NCBI RefSeq assembly: GCF_900113065.1
Contig: NZ_FOOA01000009.1
Span: forward strand, 105,756 to 169,755
Source of the DNA: Aureimonas phyllosphaerae
Lineage (GTDB): Bacteria > Pseudomonadota > Alphaproteobacteria > Rhizobiales > Rhizobiaceae
Direction: 5' to 3'
DNA: 64,000 nt
The notes under the pieces are model-generated. The model was not told the origin of the DNA, ran no database searches, and was given only the letters and a program-made list of their open reading frames with translations. How positions within the stretch are numbered: position 1 is the first letter of the stretch; the number at the start of each line of letters is the position of its first letter. The position numbers and the translations under genes were made by a program. Below are positions 36,524 to 45,043 of this stretch, piece after piece.

Positions 36524-37381
36524 TCAGCCTCGCTTCAGCGTGATGCCGACCCCGGCGGGATCGGTCAGGTGGATGGCCTCTCGCTCGCGCGCGGCCGTCG
36601 CGCCCGACGCGAGGATCGCGGCCTCGGCCGCCCCGAAGGCCGCCTCGTCGCGGGCAAGGAGTTCGAAGCCCTTGAGGCCGGTGGCCGCGGGATCGCGCGG
36701 GCGTGCGCCGCGGCTGTTCCAGATGTTGCCGGCGACGTGGTGGTGATAGCCGCCGCTCGAGAGGAAGGTGGCGCTCGGCATGTGCTGCATCACGTCGAGA
36801 CCGAGAGCGGTCGCGTAGAAGCGCTCGGACTCGGCGACGTCGCCGACCTGGAGGTGGACGTGCCCGACGGTGGTGCCCATGGGCGCGCCGGCAAACGTGC
36901 CGCCGGCGCCGGCGGCCAGCAGCGCCTGCATGTCGAGGGGATCGGATACCATCTGCAGCGCGCCGCCCTCGCGCGGCCATTCGGCCCCGGCCCGGTCGGC
37001 GTAGACCTCGATACCGTTACCCTCGGGATCGGCGAGGTAGATCGCCTCGCTGACGCCGTGGTCCGAGGCGCCCTGAAGCGGGGCGCGCAGGTCCGCCGCG
37101 TGGCGCAGCCAGCGGCCGAGCGATGCGCGGTCGGGCAGGAGGAAGGCGGTGTGGAAGAGGCCCGCCGAGCGGCGGCCGGAGAGGGGCGCCGACCGATCCT
37201 CGGTCAGCGCCAGGAAGGCGCGTGGTCCCGCGCCGAGCTGCACGGTCGCGCCGTCCCGACCGATCTCGGCAAGGCCGATCACCTCTCGGTAGAAGTCGGC
37301 CATGCGGGCAAGGTCGCGCACCACGAGCGACACCGTGCCGATGCGCAGCGGCGTCGCGGGGATGGGGTCAGGCGGGCTCAT
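36524..37381 (-). CDS. VOC family protein (CatE/extradiol-dioxygenase-like)
   Basis: A 285-residue protein with two vicinal-oxygen-chelate modules. The first is IGTVSLVVRDLARMADFYREVIGL and the second VGHVHLQVGDVAESERFYATALGLD, with HHHVAGNIW and IHLTDPAGVGITLK. Metal ligands (two His and a Glu) are plausible. It resembles catechol 2,3-dioxygenase-like CatE proteins that act on (methyl)hydroquinones. It immediately precedes the glutathionyl-hydroquinone reductase gene, which makes a shared role with quinols likely. Confidence 0.88.
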   Translation of the reverse strand: MSPPDPIPATPLRIGTVSLVVRDLARMADFYREVIGLAEIGRDGATVQLGAGPRAFLALTEDRSAPLSGRRSAGLFHTAFLLPDRASLGRWLRHAADLRAPLQGASDHGVSEAIYLADPEGNGIEVYADRAGAEWPREGGALQMVSDPLDMQALLAAGAGGTFAGAPMGTTVGHVHLQVGDVAESERFYATALGLDVMQHMPSATFLSSGGYHHHVAGNIWNSRGARPRDPAATGLKGFELLARDEAAFGAAEAAILASGATAAREREAIHLTDPAGVGITLKRG

Positions 37382-37482
37382 GGGCGGGGCTCCGGGTAAC
37401 GCCGGCGCGGGAGAGCGCCGACGGGTTCCCTGTCAGATAAGCCCCGAGGGGCCCTTCTGCCGAGGGCCTTCCCGTTGAACGG

Positions 37483-38598
37483 TCAGTCGTCGACGAGGAT
37501 CGTGTCGGCGACCTCGATGCCGAAGCCGGTGAGGCCGACATAGGCGCGCTCGTGGGTGGCGAGCACCGAGATCGAACGCACGCCGACGTCGCGCAGGATC
37601 TGCGCGCCGATGCCGACCTCGCGCCAGCGCTGGCGGCGCGCCTTGGCGCTGCCGTGGCGCTCGCCGTCGGTCACCGGCTCGCCGGGCGTCGGCGCGGCCT
37701 CGAACTGGTCGACCTCGGGCGTGCGCAGGAGCATCAGGATGCCCTGGCCGCGGTCCTTCAGCTTGTCGACGGCCAGCTCCACCCAGCTCGGGCGACCGCG
37801 CACCTTGGCGAAGAGGTCGTTGACCGGCTGCTCGCGATGGATACGCGTCGGCACCTTCTCGGCGTAGCGCACATCGCCGAACAGGGCGACGACGTGCTGC
37901 ATGTCGTCGAACGGGGTCTCGTAGACGCGGATGCGGCCCTTGAGGCCGCCGATCATCATCTCCTCCTCGCGCACGCAGCGCACGAAGCTCTCGCGCCGGA
38001 TGCGGTAGGAGATGAGGTCCTCGATCGAGATGATCTTGAGCCCATGCTCGCGCGCAAAGGGAATGAGTTCGGGCAGGCGCTTCACCGTGCCGTCGTCGTT
38101 GACGACCTCGGCCAGAACCCCGACCGGCGGCAATCCGGCGAGCATGGCGAGATCGGTGCCCGCTTCCGTGTGGCCGGAGCGGGTGAGGACGCCGCCCTCG
38201 CGCGCGATCAGCGGGAACATGTGGCCGGGGCGCAGGAACTCCGAACCCGGCACGTTGTCGTTGGACAGGGCCCGCGCGGTCGCCGCGCGCTCTTCCGCCG
38301 CGATGCCGGTCGTCATGCCGACGCGGTAGTCGACCGACACGGTGAAGGCGGTGCGCATCGGGTCGAGATTGTTGGCGACCATCGGCGGCAGGTTCAGCCG
38401 GTTCGCCCGCTCGCCCGTCATCGGCACGCACAGGATGCCGCTCGTGTGGCGGATCATGAAGGCCATCTTCTCCGGCGTCGCGCGCGCGGCCGCCATGATG
38501 AGGTCGCCCTCGTTCTCGCGGTCGGTGTCGTCCACCACCACCACGAGTTCGCCCGCGGCGATCGCGGCGATCGCGTCCTCGACCTTGTCCAGTTCCAT
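37483..38598 (-). CDS. ribB: 3,4-dihydroxy-2-butanone-4-phosphate synthase with degenerate RibA half
   Basis: A 371-residue protein. The RibB half (1-200) is intact: DDTDRENEGDLIMAA, RPGHMFPL and SGHTEAGTDLA. It makes the four-carbon precursor of riboflavin from ribulose 5-phosphate. The C-terminal half has the GTP cyclohydrolase II fold outline, but the cysteine zinc motif is missing (RIHREQPVNDLF stands where HSECLTGD occurs) and the GRGIGL loop is RGQGIL. This RibBX architecture is known in alphaproteobacteria. A separate ribA must exist elsewhere for GTP cyclohydrolase II activity. Confidence 0.93.
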   Translation of the reverse strand: MELDKVEDAIAAIAAGELVVVVDDTDRENEGDLIMAAARATPEKMAFMIRHTSGILCVPMTGERANRLNLPPMVANNLDPMRTAFTVSVDYRVGMTTGIAAEERAATARALSNDNVPGSEFLRPGHMFPLIAREGGVLTRSGHTEAGTDLAMLAGLPPVGVLAEVVNDDGTVKRLPELIPFAREHGLKIISIEDLISYRIRRESFVRCVREEEMMIGGLKGRIRVYETPFDDMQHVVALFGDVRYAEKVPTRIHREQPVNDLFAKVRGRPSWVELAVDKLKDRGQGILMLLRTPEVDQFEAAPTPGEPVTDGERHGSAKARRQRWREVGIGAQILRDVGVRSISVLATHERAYVGLTGFGIEVADTILVDD

Positions 38599-38725
38599 GC
38601 GGCGTTCCCCCGAAAGTCCTTGTCACGCCGCGTGTAGACGGGCGCGCGCCGCCGATCAACGGCGACGGAGCGTTCGCCCGAGCGTTCCCCGGCGAAGCGG
38701 CCTCGCCGCGCCGCCGGGGAACGCC

Positions 38726-39184
38726 TTAGCCGCGCCCGCGATAGGGCGGCACGCCCTGGTCGGGCAGGAAGACGCCCTCCGGCGGCGCGCCGGTCTGCCA
38801 GAACACGTCGATCGGGATGCCGCCGCGCGGATACCAATAGCCGCCGATGCGCAGCCAGAGCGGCTGCGTCGCCTCCACGATGCGCCGCGCCACCATCACG
38901 GTGCAGTCCTCGTGGAAGGCGCCGTGGTTGCGGAAGGAGACGAGGAAGAGCTTCAGCGACTTCGATTCGACGAGGCGCTGGTCGGGCGCATAGTCGATCA
39001 CGAGATGGGCGAAATCCGGCTGCCCGGTGACCGGGCAGAGCGAGGTGAATTCGGGGCAGGCGAAGCGCACGATCGCGGGCGGGCCCTCGCGCCGGGTGTA
39101 GGGCACGGTCTCGAGGACGGCGTCCTCGGGGCTGGCGGCGGGGCGCGCCTCGGCGCCGAGCTGGGTCAGGGTGGTGGTTGTCAT
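38726..39184 (-). CDS. queF: NADPH-dependent preQ0 reductase
   Basis: A 152-residue type I QueF. The nucleophile Cys50 and Asp57 lie in [16 protein letters not shown], and the substrate motif [21 protein letters not shown] is intact. It reduces 7-cyano-7-deazaguanine to the aminomethyl form in queuosine tRNA modification. It stands alone on the minus strand; no other queuosine genes are near. Confidence 0.95.
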   Translation of the reverse strand: MTTTTLTQLGAEARPAASPEDAVLETVPYTRREGPPAIVRFACPEFTSLCPVTGQPDFAHLVIDYAPDQRLVESKSLKLFLVSFRNHGAFHEDCTVMVARRIVEATQPLWLRIGGYWYPRGGIPIDVFWQTGAPPEGVFLPDQGVPPYRGRG

Positions 39185-39486
39185 CGGGCGGGCCTCGGGT
39201 GGACGTGTCGGCGGATGGCCTAGACCCGCACGCCCGTCGGTTCAACCTTGGCCCGCCATCCATCACGCGTCTTGCAACTTTGCGTGAGGACCGATAAGGC
39301 CGGAGGGCCAGGCCGGGCCCCTCTGGCAGTCGCATGATGCGGCTGCGATGTCGGACTGGCGGACGATTTTCTCCATCCGCGACCCGTCGCCTGCGAGCCC
39401 CGTCCGCCGACTGAACACCAGCCGCGCGTCCAAAGGTCTCGTCCCGTATGGGTTGCCCATCCGCTGGAGCGGCGGGAAAGGCCCCC

Positions 39487-40209
39487 ATGTTCGAACTCCT
39501 CACACCCGAAGGCTGGCTGGCGCTCGGTCAGATCATCATCATGGACGTCGTCCTCGCCGGCGACAACGCGATCGTCATCGGTCTGGCCGTCGCCGGCCTG
39601 CCGGTCGACCAGCGCAAGAAGGCGATCTTCTGGGGCATCGCCGCCGCAACGATCCTGCGCATCGCCTTCACCGTCGTCGCGACGCAGCTTCTCGCCATCG
39701 TCGGCCTCCTCCTGGCCGGCGGCCTCTTGCTTCTCTGGGTCTGCTGGAAGATGTGGAGCGAACTGCGCGCGCCCGAGCACGACGCTCATGGCGAAGCCGG
39801 CCTCGACGGCACGGTGGTGGGCAAGCCGCGCAAGACGCTGGCGCAGGCGACCCTCCAGATCATCGTCGCCGACGTCTCGATGTCGCTCGACAACGTGATC
39901 GCGGTGGCGGGCGCCGCCGAGGGGCACCACTGGACGCTGCTGGCGTTCGGCCTTCTCCTGTCGATCGCGCTGATGGCGTTCGCCGCCAACTTCATCGCCA
40001 AGCTCCTCAACCGCCATCGCTGGATCGCCTATGTCGGCCTTGCCGTGATCCTGTTCGTGGCCGTCGAGATGGTGCTGAAGGGCCTCGTGCAGGTCTATCC
40101 GCCGGCGGGCGAATACATCCCGTTCGCCATTGAGGACACCGCCCATCCGGCGCTGCCGGCCGGCACGGGGCAGGGCGCACCCGCCACGACCCCGGCGCCC
40201 GCACAGTAA
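39487..40209 (+). CDS. TerC/YjbE family integral membrane protein
   Basis: A 240-residue TerC-family membrane protein with about seven helices. Acidic motifs within helices (IIIMDVVLAGDNAIVIGLA and VADVSMSLDNVIAVAGAAEG) are the family signature. TerC proteins are linked to manganese efflux or metalation of exported proteins and to tellurite resistance. The start MFELLTPEGW fits the family; 13 more residues are open upstream. I looked for a Mn-sensing leader upstream and did not see one. Confidence 0.92.
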   Translation: MFELLTPEGWLALGQIIIMDVVLAGDNAIVIGLAVAGLPVDQRKKAIFWGIAAATILRIAFTVVATQLLAIVGLLLAGGLLLLWVCWKMWSELRAPEHDAHGEAGLDGTVVGKPRKTLAQATLQIIVADVSMSLDNVIAVAGAAEGHHWTLLAFGLLLSIALMAFAANFIAKLLNRHRWIAYVGLAVILFVAVEMVLKGLVQVYPPAGEYIPFAIEDTAHPALPAGTGQGAPATTPAPAQ

Positions 40210-40251
40210 CCCGGCCCAAGGTCCGCGCCGTTTCGGGGGGCGGGCCTTTCG

Positions 40252-40299
40252 ACATGAAAAAGCCGGCGGCTGCGATGCAGCGCGCCGGCTTTTTCATGT
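40252..40299. terminator. Bidirectional intrinsic terminator
   Basis: ACATGAAAAAGCCGGCG pairs with CGCCGGCTTTTTCATGT around a GC-rich central segment. A runs lie on the left and T runs on the right. It terminates terC rightward and the infA-maf-yacG transcript leftward. Confidence 0.92.
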
Positions 40300-40313
40300 C
40301 TTGGGTCGCGGGT

Positions 40314-40508
40314 TCAGCCTCGGTCGTCGTCGTCCGGCGACACGGTCTCGTCTTCGGGGCCCGGAATGACGTAGGCGCCCGACAGCCAGCGGTGAAGATC
40401 GACGTCCTTGCAGCGCGGCGAGCAGAACGGGAAGGTCGCCCGGTCGGACGGGCGGCCGCATTCGGGGCACTTGCGGGCCGCGCGCAGGCCCGTGATCTCG
40501 GCGCTCAT
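40314..40508 (-). CDS. yacG: DNA gyrase inhibitor YacG
   Basis: A 64-residue zinc protein with the pattern CPECGRP then [18 protein letters not shown], the four-cysteine YacG motif. YacG binds GyrB and inhibits DNA gyrase. It ends the infA-maf-yacG run, 12 bp after maf. Confidence 0.95.
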   Translation of the reverse strand: MSAEITGLRAARKCPECGRPSDRATFPFCSPRCKDVDLHRWLSGAYVIPGPEDETVSPDDDDRG

Positions 40509-40520
40509 GGCAGGGCGCCC

Positions 40521-41153
40521 TCAGGTCAGCGGGGCGGCGCCCGGCCGGGGCACCACGAAGCCCTCGCCCGTCAGGAGCGACAGGGTCTCGTACAGCGGCA
40601 GGCCGACGACGTTGGAATAGGAGCCGACGAGGCGCACCACGAAGGCGCCGGCGAGGCCCTGGATGGCGTAGCCACCCGCCTTGCCCTGCCACTCGCCGCT
40701 CTCGACGTAGCGCTCGATGTCGTCGCGCGACAGGCGCTTGAAGCGGATGCGCGTTTCGACGAGCCGCTGGCGCGCCTTGCCGCCCGGCGTGACGACGCAC
40801 ACGCCGGTAAAGACGCGGTGCGAGCGGCCGGACAGGAGGCGCAGGTTGGTGACGGCGTCGTCGGCGATCTCGGCCTTGGGCACCACCTGCCGACCGAGCG
40901 ACACCACGGTGTCGGCGCCGAGCACGAACGTGTCCTTCGTCTCGCCGCGCGCGGCGATCGCCTCAAAGGCCTTCAGAGCCTTTGCCTTCGACAGGCGTTT
41001 GGCGAGCGAGCGCGGGTGCTCGGAGCGTTCGGGCGTCTCGTCGATCGCGGTCGCAAGCAGGCGTGCCGGCTCGATGCCGACCTGCTGCAGGAGCTCGAGC
41101 CGGCGCGGCGACCCGGATGCGAGCACCAGCGCGCTGTGGGGCGTGGCCGGCAT
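40521..41153 (-). CDS. maf: Maf-like nucleoside triphosphate pyrophosphatase
   Basis: A 210-residue Maf protein. The N-terminal motif [12 protein letters not shown], the ADTVV motif in [13 protein letters not shown], and [16 protein letters not shown] are all present. Maf hydrolyses non-canonical dTTP/UTP-type nucleotides to monophosphates. It begins 7 bp after the infA stop. Confidence 0.95.
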   Translation of the reverse strand: MPATPHSALVLASGSPRRLELLQQVGIEPARLLATAIDETPERSEHPRSLAKRLSKAKALKAFEAIAARGETKDTFVLGADTVVSLGRQVVPKAEIADDAVTNLRLLSGRSHRVFTGVCVVTPGGKARQRLVETRIRFKRLSRDDIERYVESGEWQGKAGGYAIQGLAGAFVVRLVGSYSNVVGLPLYETLSLLTGEGFVVPRPGAAPLT

Positions 41154-41160
41154 CGGCGTC

Positions 41161-41379
41161 TTACTTGAAGCGGTAGGTGATGCGGCCCTTGGTCAGGTCG
41201 TAGGGCGTCATCTCGACGAGAACCTTGTCGCCCGTCAGAACGCGGATGCGGTTCTTGCGCATCCGGCCCGCCGTGTGGGCGATGATCTCGTGGTCGTTCT
41301 CGAGCTTGATGCGGAAGGTCGCGTTGGGCAGCAGTTCGGTGACCGTGCCGGGAAACTCGAGAACTTCTTCTTTCGCCAT
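41161..41379 (-). CDS. infA: Translation initiation factor IF-1
   Basis: A 72-residue S1/OB-fold protein beginning [20 protein letters not shown], with the conserved [18 protein letters not shown] and the [13 protein letters not shown] end. IF-1 sits in the ribosomal A site during initiation. It leads the infA-maf-yacG transcript. The gap to murA is 172 bp. Confidence 0.98.
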   Translation of the reverse strand: MAKEEVLEFPGTVTELLPNATFRIKLENDHEIIAHTAGRMRKNRIRVLTGDKVLVEMTPYDLTKGRITYRFK

Positions 41380-41551
41380 GCGGGTATCGGGCCTCGTTGC
41401 GGGGCAGGACGACGTCTCGCGTCCTCCCCTTGAGAATCTGGGGTCGCCGGGTGCGGCGACCTCGTCAATGGGTGAATTTGCGCCCTAGATCGGATTTCAC
41501 GCGGCAAAAAGCAAGCCTGCGCTCCGCTTTCCGCCGCCCGACCGCCGTATC

Positions 41552-42841
41552 TCAGCCCGAAATGCGCTCGACCTCGGCCCCGCAGGCGCCGAGTTTCTCC
41601 TCCAGCCGCTCGAAGCCGCGGTCGAGGTGATAGACGCGGTTGACGACCGTCTCGCCGTCGGCGACGAGGCCCGCGATCACGAGGCTGACCGAGGCGCGAA
41701 GATCGGTTGCCATGACAGGCGCGCCGACGAGACGCGGCACGCCCTCGATGCGCGCCATCTGGCCGGACAGCGAGATCTTCGCCCCAAGCCGCGCCAGCTC
41801 CTGCACGTGCATGAAGCGGTTCTCGAAGATCGTCTCGGTGATGTGCGAGACGCCGTCCGAGCGCGTCATCAGCGCCATGAACTGGGCCTGGAGATCGGTC
41901 GGGAAGCCGGGGAACGGATCGGTCACGACGTCGACCGGCCGGATGCCGCCGCCGTTGCGGCGCACGCGCAGGCCGTTCGGCGTGTCGGTGATCTCGGCGC
42001 CCGCGTCGCCGAGCGCCGTCAGTGCGGTCTGCAGGAGGTCGGAATGGGTGCCTTCCAGCGTCACGTCGCCGCCGGTCATCGCGACCGCCACCGCATAGGT
42101 GCCGGTCTCGATGCGGTCGGGCAGCACGCGGTGGCGCGCGCCCGACAGCGCGGTGACGCCGTCGATCGTGATGGTCGAGGTCCCGGCGCCCCAGATCTTG
42201 GCGCCCATCGCGTTGAGGCAGGCGGCAAGGTCCGCCACCTCCGGCTCGCGGGCGGCGTTCTCGATCACCGTCTGGCCCTTGGCGAGCGAGGCCGCCATCA
42301 TCATGACGTGCGTCGCGCCGACCGACACCTTGGGGAAGGTGTAGCGGTTGCCGACGAGCCCGCCCTTGGCCTCGGCGACGATGTAGCCGGCGTCGATGTC
42401 GATCGTGGCGCCCAGCGCCTGCAGGCCCTCGATGAAGAGGTCGACGGGCCGCGTGCCGATGGCGCAGCCGCCCGGCAGCGAGACGCGCGCCTTGTGGCAG
42501 CGGGCGAGCAGCGGCCCGATCACCCAGAAGCTCGCGCGCATCTTGGAGACGAGCTCGTAGGGCGCTGTGGTGTCGACGATGGTGCGGGCGGTGAAGTGGA
42601 TGGTGCGCCCCGAGGTGGCATGCGTCGCCAGCCGCTTGCCCGACACGGTGTAGTCGACGCCGTGGTTGCCGAGGATGCGGATGAGCTGCTCGACGTCGGC
42701 CAGATGCGGCACGTTCTCGAGCGTCAGCGTGTCGTCGGTGAGGAGCGAGGCGATCATCAGCGGCAGGGCCGCGTTCTTGGCGCCCGAGATCGGGATCGTC
42801 CCGTTGAGGGCGTTGCCGCCGCGAATGCGAATGCGATCCAT
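41552..42841 (-). CDS. murA: UDP-N-acetylglucosamine 1-carboxyvinyltransferase
   Basis: A 429-residue MurA. The catalytic Cys126 lies in [16 protein letters not shown], and the N-terminus [24 protein letters not shown] is canonical. It transfers enolpyruvate to UDP-GlcNAc, the committed step of peptidoglycan synthesis, and the active-site Cys is the fosfomycin target. The frame is open further upstream without similarity. Confidence 0.97.
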   Translation of the reverse strand: MDRIRIRGGNALNGTIPISGAKNAALPLMIASLLTDDTLTLENVPHLADVEQLIRILGNHGVDYTVSGKRLATHATSGRTIHFTARTIVDTTAPYELVSKMRASFWVIGPLLARCHKARVSLPGGCAIGTRPVDLFIEGLQALGATIDIDAGYIVAEAKGGLVGNRYTFPKVSVGATHVMMMAASLAKGQTVIENAAREPEVADLAACLNAMGAKIWGAGTSTITIDGVTALSGARHRVLPDRIETGTYAVAVAMTGGDVTLEGTHSDLLQTALTALGDAGAEITDTPNGLRVRRNGGGIRPVDVVTDPFPGFPTDLQAQFMALMTRSDGVSHITETIFENRFMHVQELARLGAKISLSGQMARIEGVPRLVGAPVMATDLRASVSLVIAGLVADGETVVNRVYHLDRGFERLEEKLGACGAEVERISG

Positions 42842-42959
42842 GGGAATTCCAGCGCCTTGGCCGACGGACGGAACCGACGGACTCGTCAAAGCGCGTGTCC
42901 TACACGAGCGGCCCGTGTGGATCAAATTCGCGCCAAGGGCCTCCCGGTCGCCGGTCGGC

Positions 42960-43118
42960 TCAGTGCGGGCGCAGGAGGACGTCGAGGCCGAAGACGACCA
43001 TCGCGACGATCGCGAGCTTCCAGAAGTCGCCGCGGCGCCGGAAGCCCGGCAGGCCGATCGGGCGGATGATCTGGAGGATCATCACGAGGATGATCAGGAA
43101 GGAGAAGAGCTTGTTCAT
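42960..43118 (-). CDS. 52-residue membrane protein
   Basis: Translation of the minus strand gives a 52-residue protein with one N-terminal membrane helix ([20 protein letters not shown]), a basic turn ([10 protein letters not shown]) and a second helix ([15 protein letters not shown]). A GGAG site lies five bases before the ATG. The gene is 118 bp upstream of murA and 47 bp beyond the BTLCP gene on the same strand. I do not recognise the family. A two-helix hairpin with both ends on the same side is the likely topology. Confidence 0.7.
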   Translation of the reverse strand: MNKLFSFLIILVMILQIIRPIGLPGFRRRGDFWKLAIVAMVVFGLDVLLRPH

Positions 43119-43165
43119 CAAGCTCCGCTCTTAGACCGTGCCGCCCTGTCTGTCGCGTGGGGCCG

Positions 43166-43786
43166 TCAGCGCGAGACCGAGGAGACCAGCGGCTCCGGCG
43201 CGTTCTCGATCTCCAGCCATTCGCTGGCATTCGTCGGCGACTGCCGCTTCACGAAGCGGTAGGGCACCTCGGTCCAGCGGCGCACGCGCCAGTCGAGATT
43301 GTCGAGCACGAAGTCGCCGGACGCGGTGCGCAGCGTCAGGATGGCATGGCCGGTACCGTCGAGCTTGTTGACCACCGTCAGGAGAAGGTCCGACAGGGGG
43401 ATGCCGGCCGCATGGAGGCGAGCCCGCTTCAGAAGCGCGTAGTCCTCGCAGTCGCCCTTGTTGTCGGTCGGGAAGGTCCAGTACTCCTCTTGACCATAGA
43501 GCGCCTGGTCGCTCACCGGTTGGATCTCGGCGTTCACGGCGAGGTTGATCTTGGCGACCTTGGCCATCAGCGCGTCGTCGAGCACGGGAGGCGCCTCGCT
43601 GGCGTCGGCGGTCGGTCCGCACTCCTCCGGCTGGCGCTCGCAGAAGGCCTTGTGGCCGAAGGGCTGCTTGATGGGATCGCCCACCATCATGGCGTCGTCG
43701 GGCAGGGCCGCGCCGGCTGCCAGGGCAGCCGCCGAATGCAGGCAAAGTACGACCGTCACGCCGAGAAAGCGCCGAAAAATCATCAC
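43166..43786 (-). CDS. Transglutaminase-like cysteine peptidase (BTLCP)
   Basis: A 206-residue exported protein. The signal peptide MMIFRRFLGVTVVLCLHSAAALA precedes the BTLCP domain. The catalytic Cys is in NKGDCEDYALLKRARL, the His in GTGHAILTLRTASGD, and the Asp in VLDNLDWRVRRW. Homologues such as LapG are periplasmic proteases that cleave giant surface adhesins under c-di-GMP control, while others are uncharacterised. No LapD partner is nearby. A CCTGCAA-N11-TTGCAGG repeat sits in its 254-bp upstream region. Confidence 0.92.
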   Translation of the reverse strand: MMIFRRFLGVTVVLCLHSAAALAAGAALPDDAMMVGDPIKQPFGHKAFCERQPEECGPTADASEAPPVLDDALMAKVAKINLAVNAEIQPVSDQALYGQEEYWTFPTDNKGDCEDYALLKRARLHAAGIPLSDLLLTVVNKLDGTGHAILTLRTASGDFVLDNLDWRVRRWTEVPYRFVKRQSPTNASEWLEIENAPEPLVSSVSR

Positions 43787-43929
43787 GATCTCCGTCGAGC
43801 GAGCGACCCGTCATCGCTCGCGGACTATCGTGTGTGCAGTGCCAGAAGCTGTCAATCACCCAAAAACAGCGAGGGCGAAATAGGCGGGTGGGATCGGCCG
43901 GCAAGGGCGCCGCCTGAAAAGTTTTCCAG

Positions 43930-43954
43930 CCTGCAAAACTCCATGTGTTGCAGG
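43930..43954. promoter_or_regulatory. Inverted repeat CCTGCAA-N11-TTGCAGG
   Basis: A perfect 7-bp inverted repeat lies 144 bp upstream of the BTLCP start, in the 254-bp gap before the hydrolase gene. Its outline resembles the TGCAA-N11-TTGCA dyad ahead of sitA, with the same 11-base spacing. The regulator is unknown. Confidence 0.45.
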
Positions 43955-44040
43955 GGTTTGCCAGCGATCGTGGCGATCGCGGCCGATTGTTGCGCAAACG
44001 TCACGATCGCCTGGTGCTGCGTGGCCGCATCTCGTCGGCT

Positions 44041-44838
44041 TCAGAGGCGGGGCGGGCGGCTTTCGCGCGCCAGAGCCAGCGCCGCCCGCTCCATGCGGGC
44101 GAGATCCTCGGGTCGCGACAGGCGGTGGTCGCCGTCCTTGACGAGCGTCAGCGTCACGCCCGCCGACGGCAGGAGCGAGACGAGTTCGAGCGCATGGCCG
44201 TAGGGGACGTCCGGATCCTCCATGCCCTGGATGACGTGGACCGGTACGTCGAGCGCGATCGGCCCCGTCATCACGGCGGCCCGCGCGCCGTCCTCGATCA
44301 GCTTGCGTGTGTAGAGCGTCGGCTGGTCGGAATAGGGCGAGGGTTCGGCGATGAAGCCGTCGCGCTGGAGCGCCGCGCGGTCCTCCGCCGTCAGCTTCGG
44401 CTCGACGAGCCGGCTGGTGAAGTCGGGCGCGGGCGCAAGCAGGAGAAGGGCCGCCACCCGGCTGGGCAGGCGCTGGGCAAGGCGCAGCGCGATCCAGGCG
44501 CCCATCGACGAGCCGACGAGGACGAGCGAGCCTTTCGTGCGCGCCGCGATCACCGCGGCGGCGTCTTCCGTCCAGCCCGAGATCGTGCCGTCCTCGAAGC
44601 GCCCCTCGGATTCGCCGTGGCCGGAATAGTCGAAGCGCAGGAAGCCGAGCCCCTCGCGCTCGCACAGCGCCGAGAGAACCTCGGCCTTGGTGCCGCGCAT
44701 GTCGGAGCGGAAGCCGCCGAGCCAGACGAGCGTCGGGCCCTCGCCCCGCCCGTCGACCGCGAGATAGGCGAGGCGCTCGCCCGAATGCGGGGCGATCTCG
44801 AAACGGGGCGGCAGATGGGGGGCGGGCGCTTCGGTCAT
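44041..44838 (-). CDS. Alpha/beta hydrolase
   Basis: A 265-residue alpha/beta hydrolase. The nucleophile elbow is GSSMGAW with Ser, the oxyanion region is WLGGFRSDMRG, and the acid and His are in MEDPDVPYGHA and KDGDHRLSRPEDL. The short-chain layout and the FRSDM motif match the ABHD10/YcjY-like group of esterases or thioesterases common in Rhizobiales upstream of infC. The substrate is unknown. It is divergent from infC. Confidence 0.9.
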   Translation of the reverse strand: MTEAPAPHLPPRFEIAPHSGERLAYLAVDGRGEGPTLVWLGGFRSDMRGTKAEVLSALCEREGLGFLRFDYSGHGESEGRFEDGTISGWTEDAAAVIAARTKGSLVLVGSSMGAWIALRLAQRLPSRVAALLLLAPAPDFTSRLVEPKLTAEDRAALQRDGFIAEPSPYSDQPTLYTRKLIEDGARAAVMTGPIALDVPVHVIQGMEDPDVPYGHALELVSLLPSAGVTLTLVKDGDHRLSRPEDLARMERAALALARESRPPRL

Positions 44839-44895
44839 TCGGGCCTCCGTGGCGCGGCGATGGCTGAATTCTGGCGTTTTTTCTCAAGGCCCGGC

Positions 44896-44923
44896 GTGAA
44901 ATCCGGGCCGGGGCGTGTTATAT
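44896..44923 (+). promoter_or_regulatory. Candidate infC promoter
   Basis: A TTATAT -10-like hexamer (44918-44923) lies 16 bases downstream of GTGAAA (44896-44901), a partial -35. A GGCCCGG...CCGGGCC dyad (44888-44909) overlaps it. The transcript would have a leader of about 115 bases before the infC ATT. Confidence 0.45.
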
Positions 44924-44957
44924 GAGGCTCCAGTCTCCGGGCAGAAGGTCCGGTCGT

Positions 44958-44994
44958 GGTGCGCCGCGGCCCCGCCTGTCCCGCCCGGCGCACC
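44958..44994 (+). other. Hairpin in the infC leader
   Basis: GGTGCGCCG and CGGCGCACC pair perfectly (9 bp) around a C-rich loop. A smaller ATCGA...TCGAT hairpin follows at 45003-45018, just ahead of the GGAG site. The leader is therefore structured, and translational feedback is possible but unproven. Confidence 0.5.
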
Positions 44995-45043
44995 GTTTCG
45001 AGAATCGACCGTATTCGATCGTCAACAGCCGGAGTCAACGACC

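Noticed and set aside
38599..38725. Possible FMN riboswitch upstream of ribB
   Set aside because: The gap is only 127 bp and contains none of the conserved FMN-element segments that I can recognise.
39185..39486. Possible Mn riboswitch (yybP-ykoY type) upstream of terC
   Set aside because: TerC genes often carry one, but I could not find the conserved loop sequences in this stretch.
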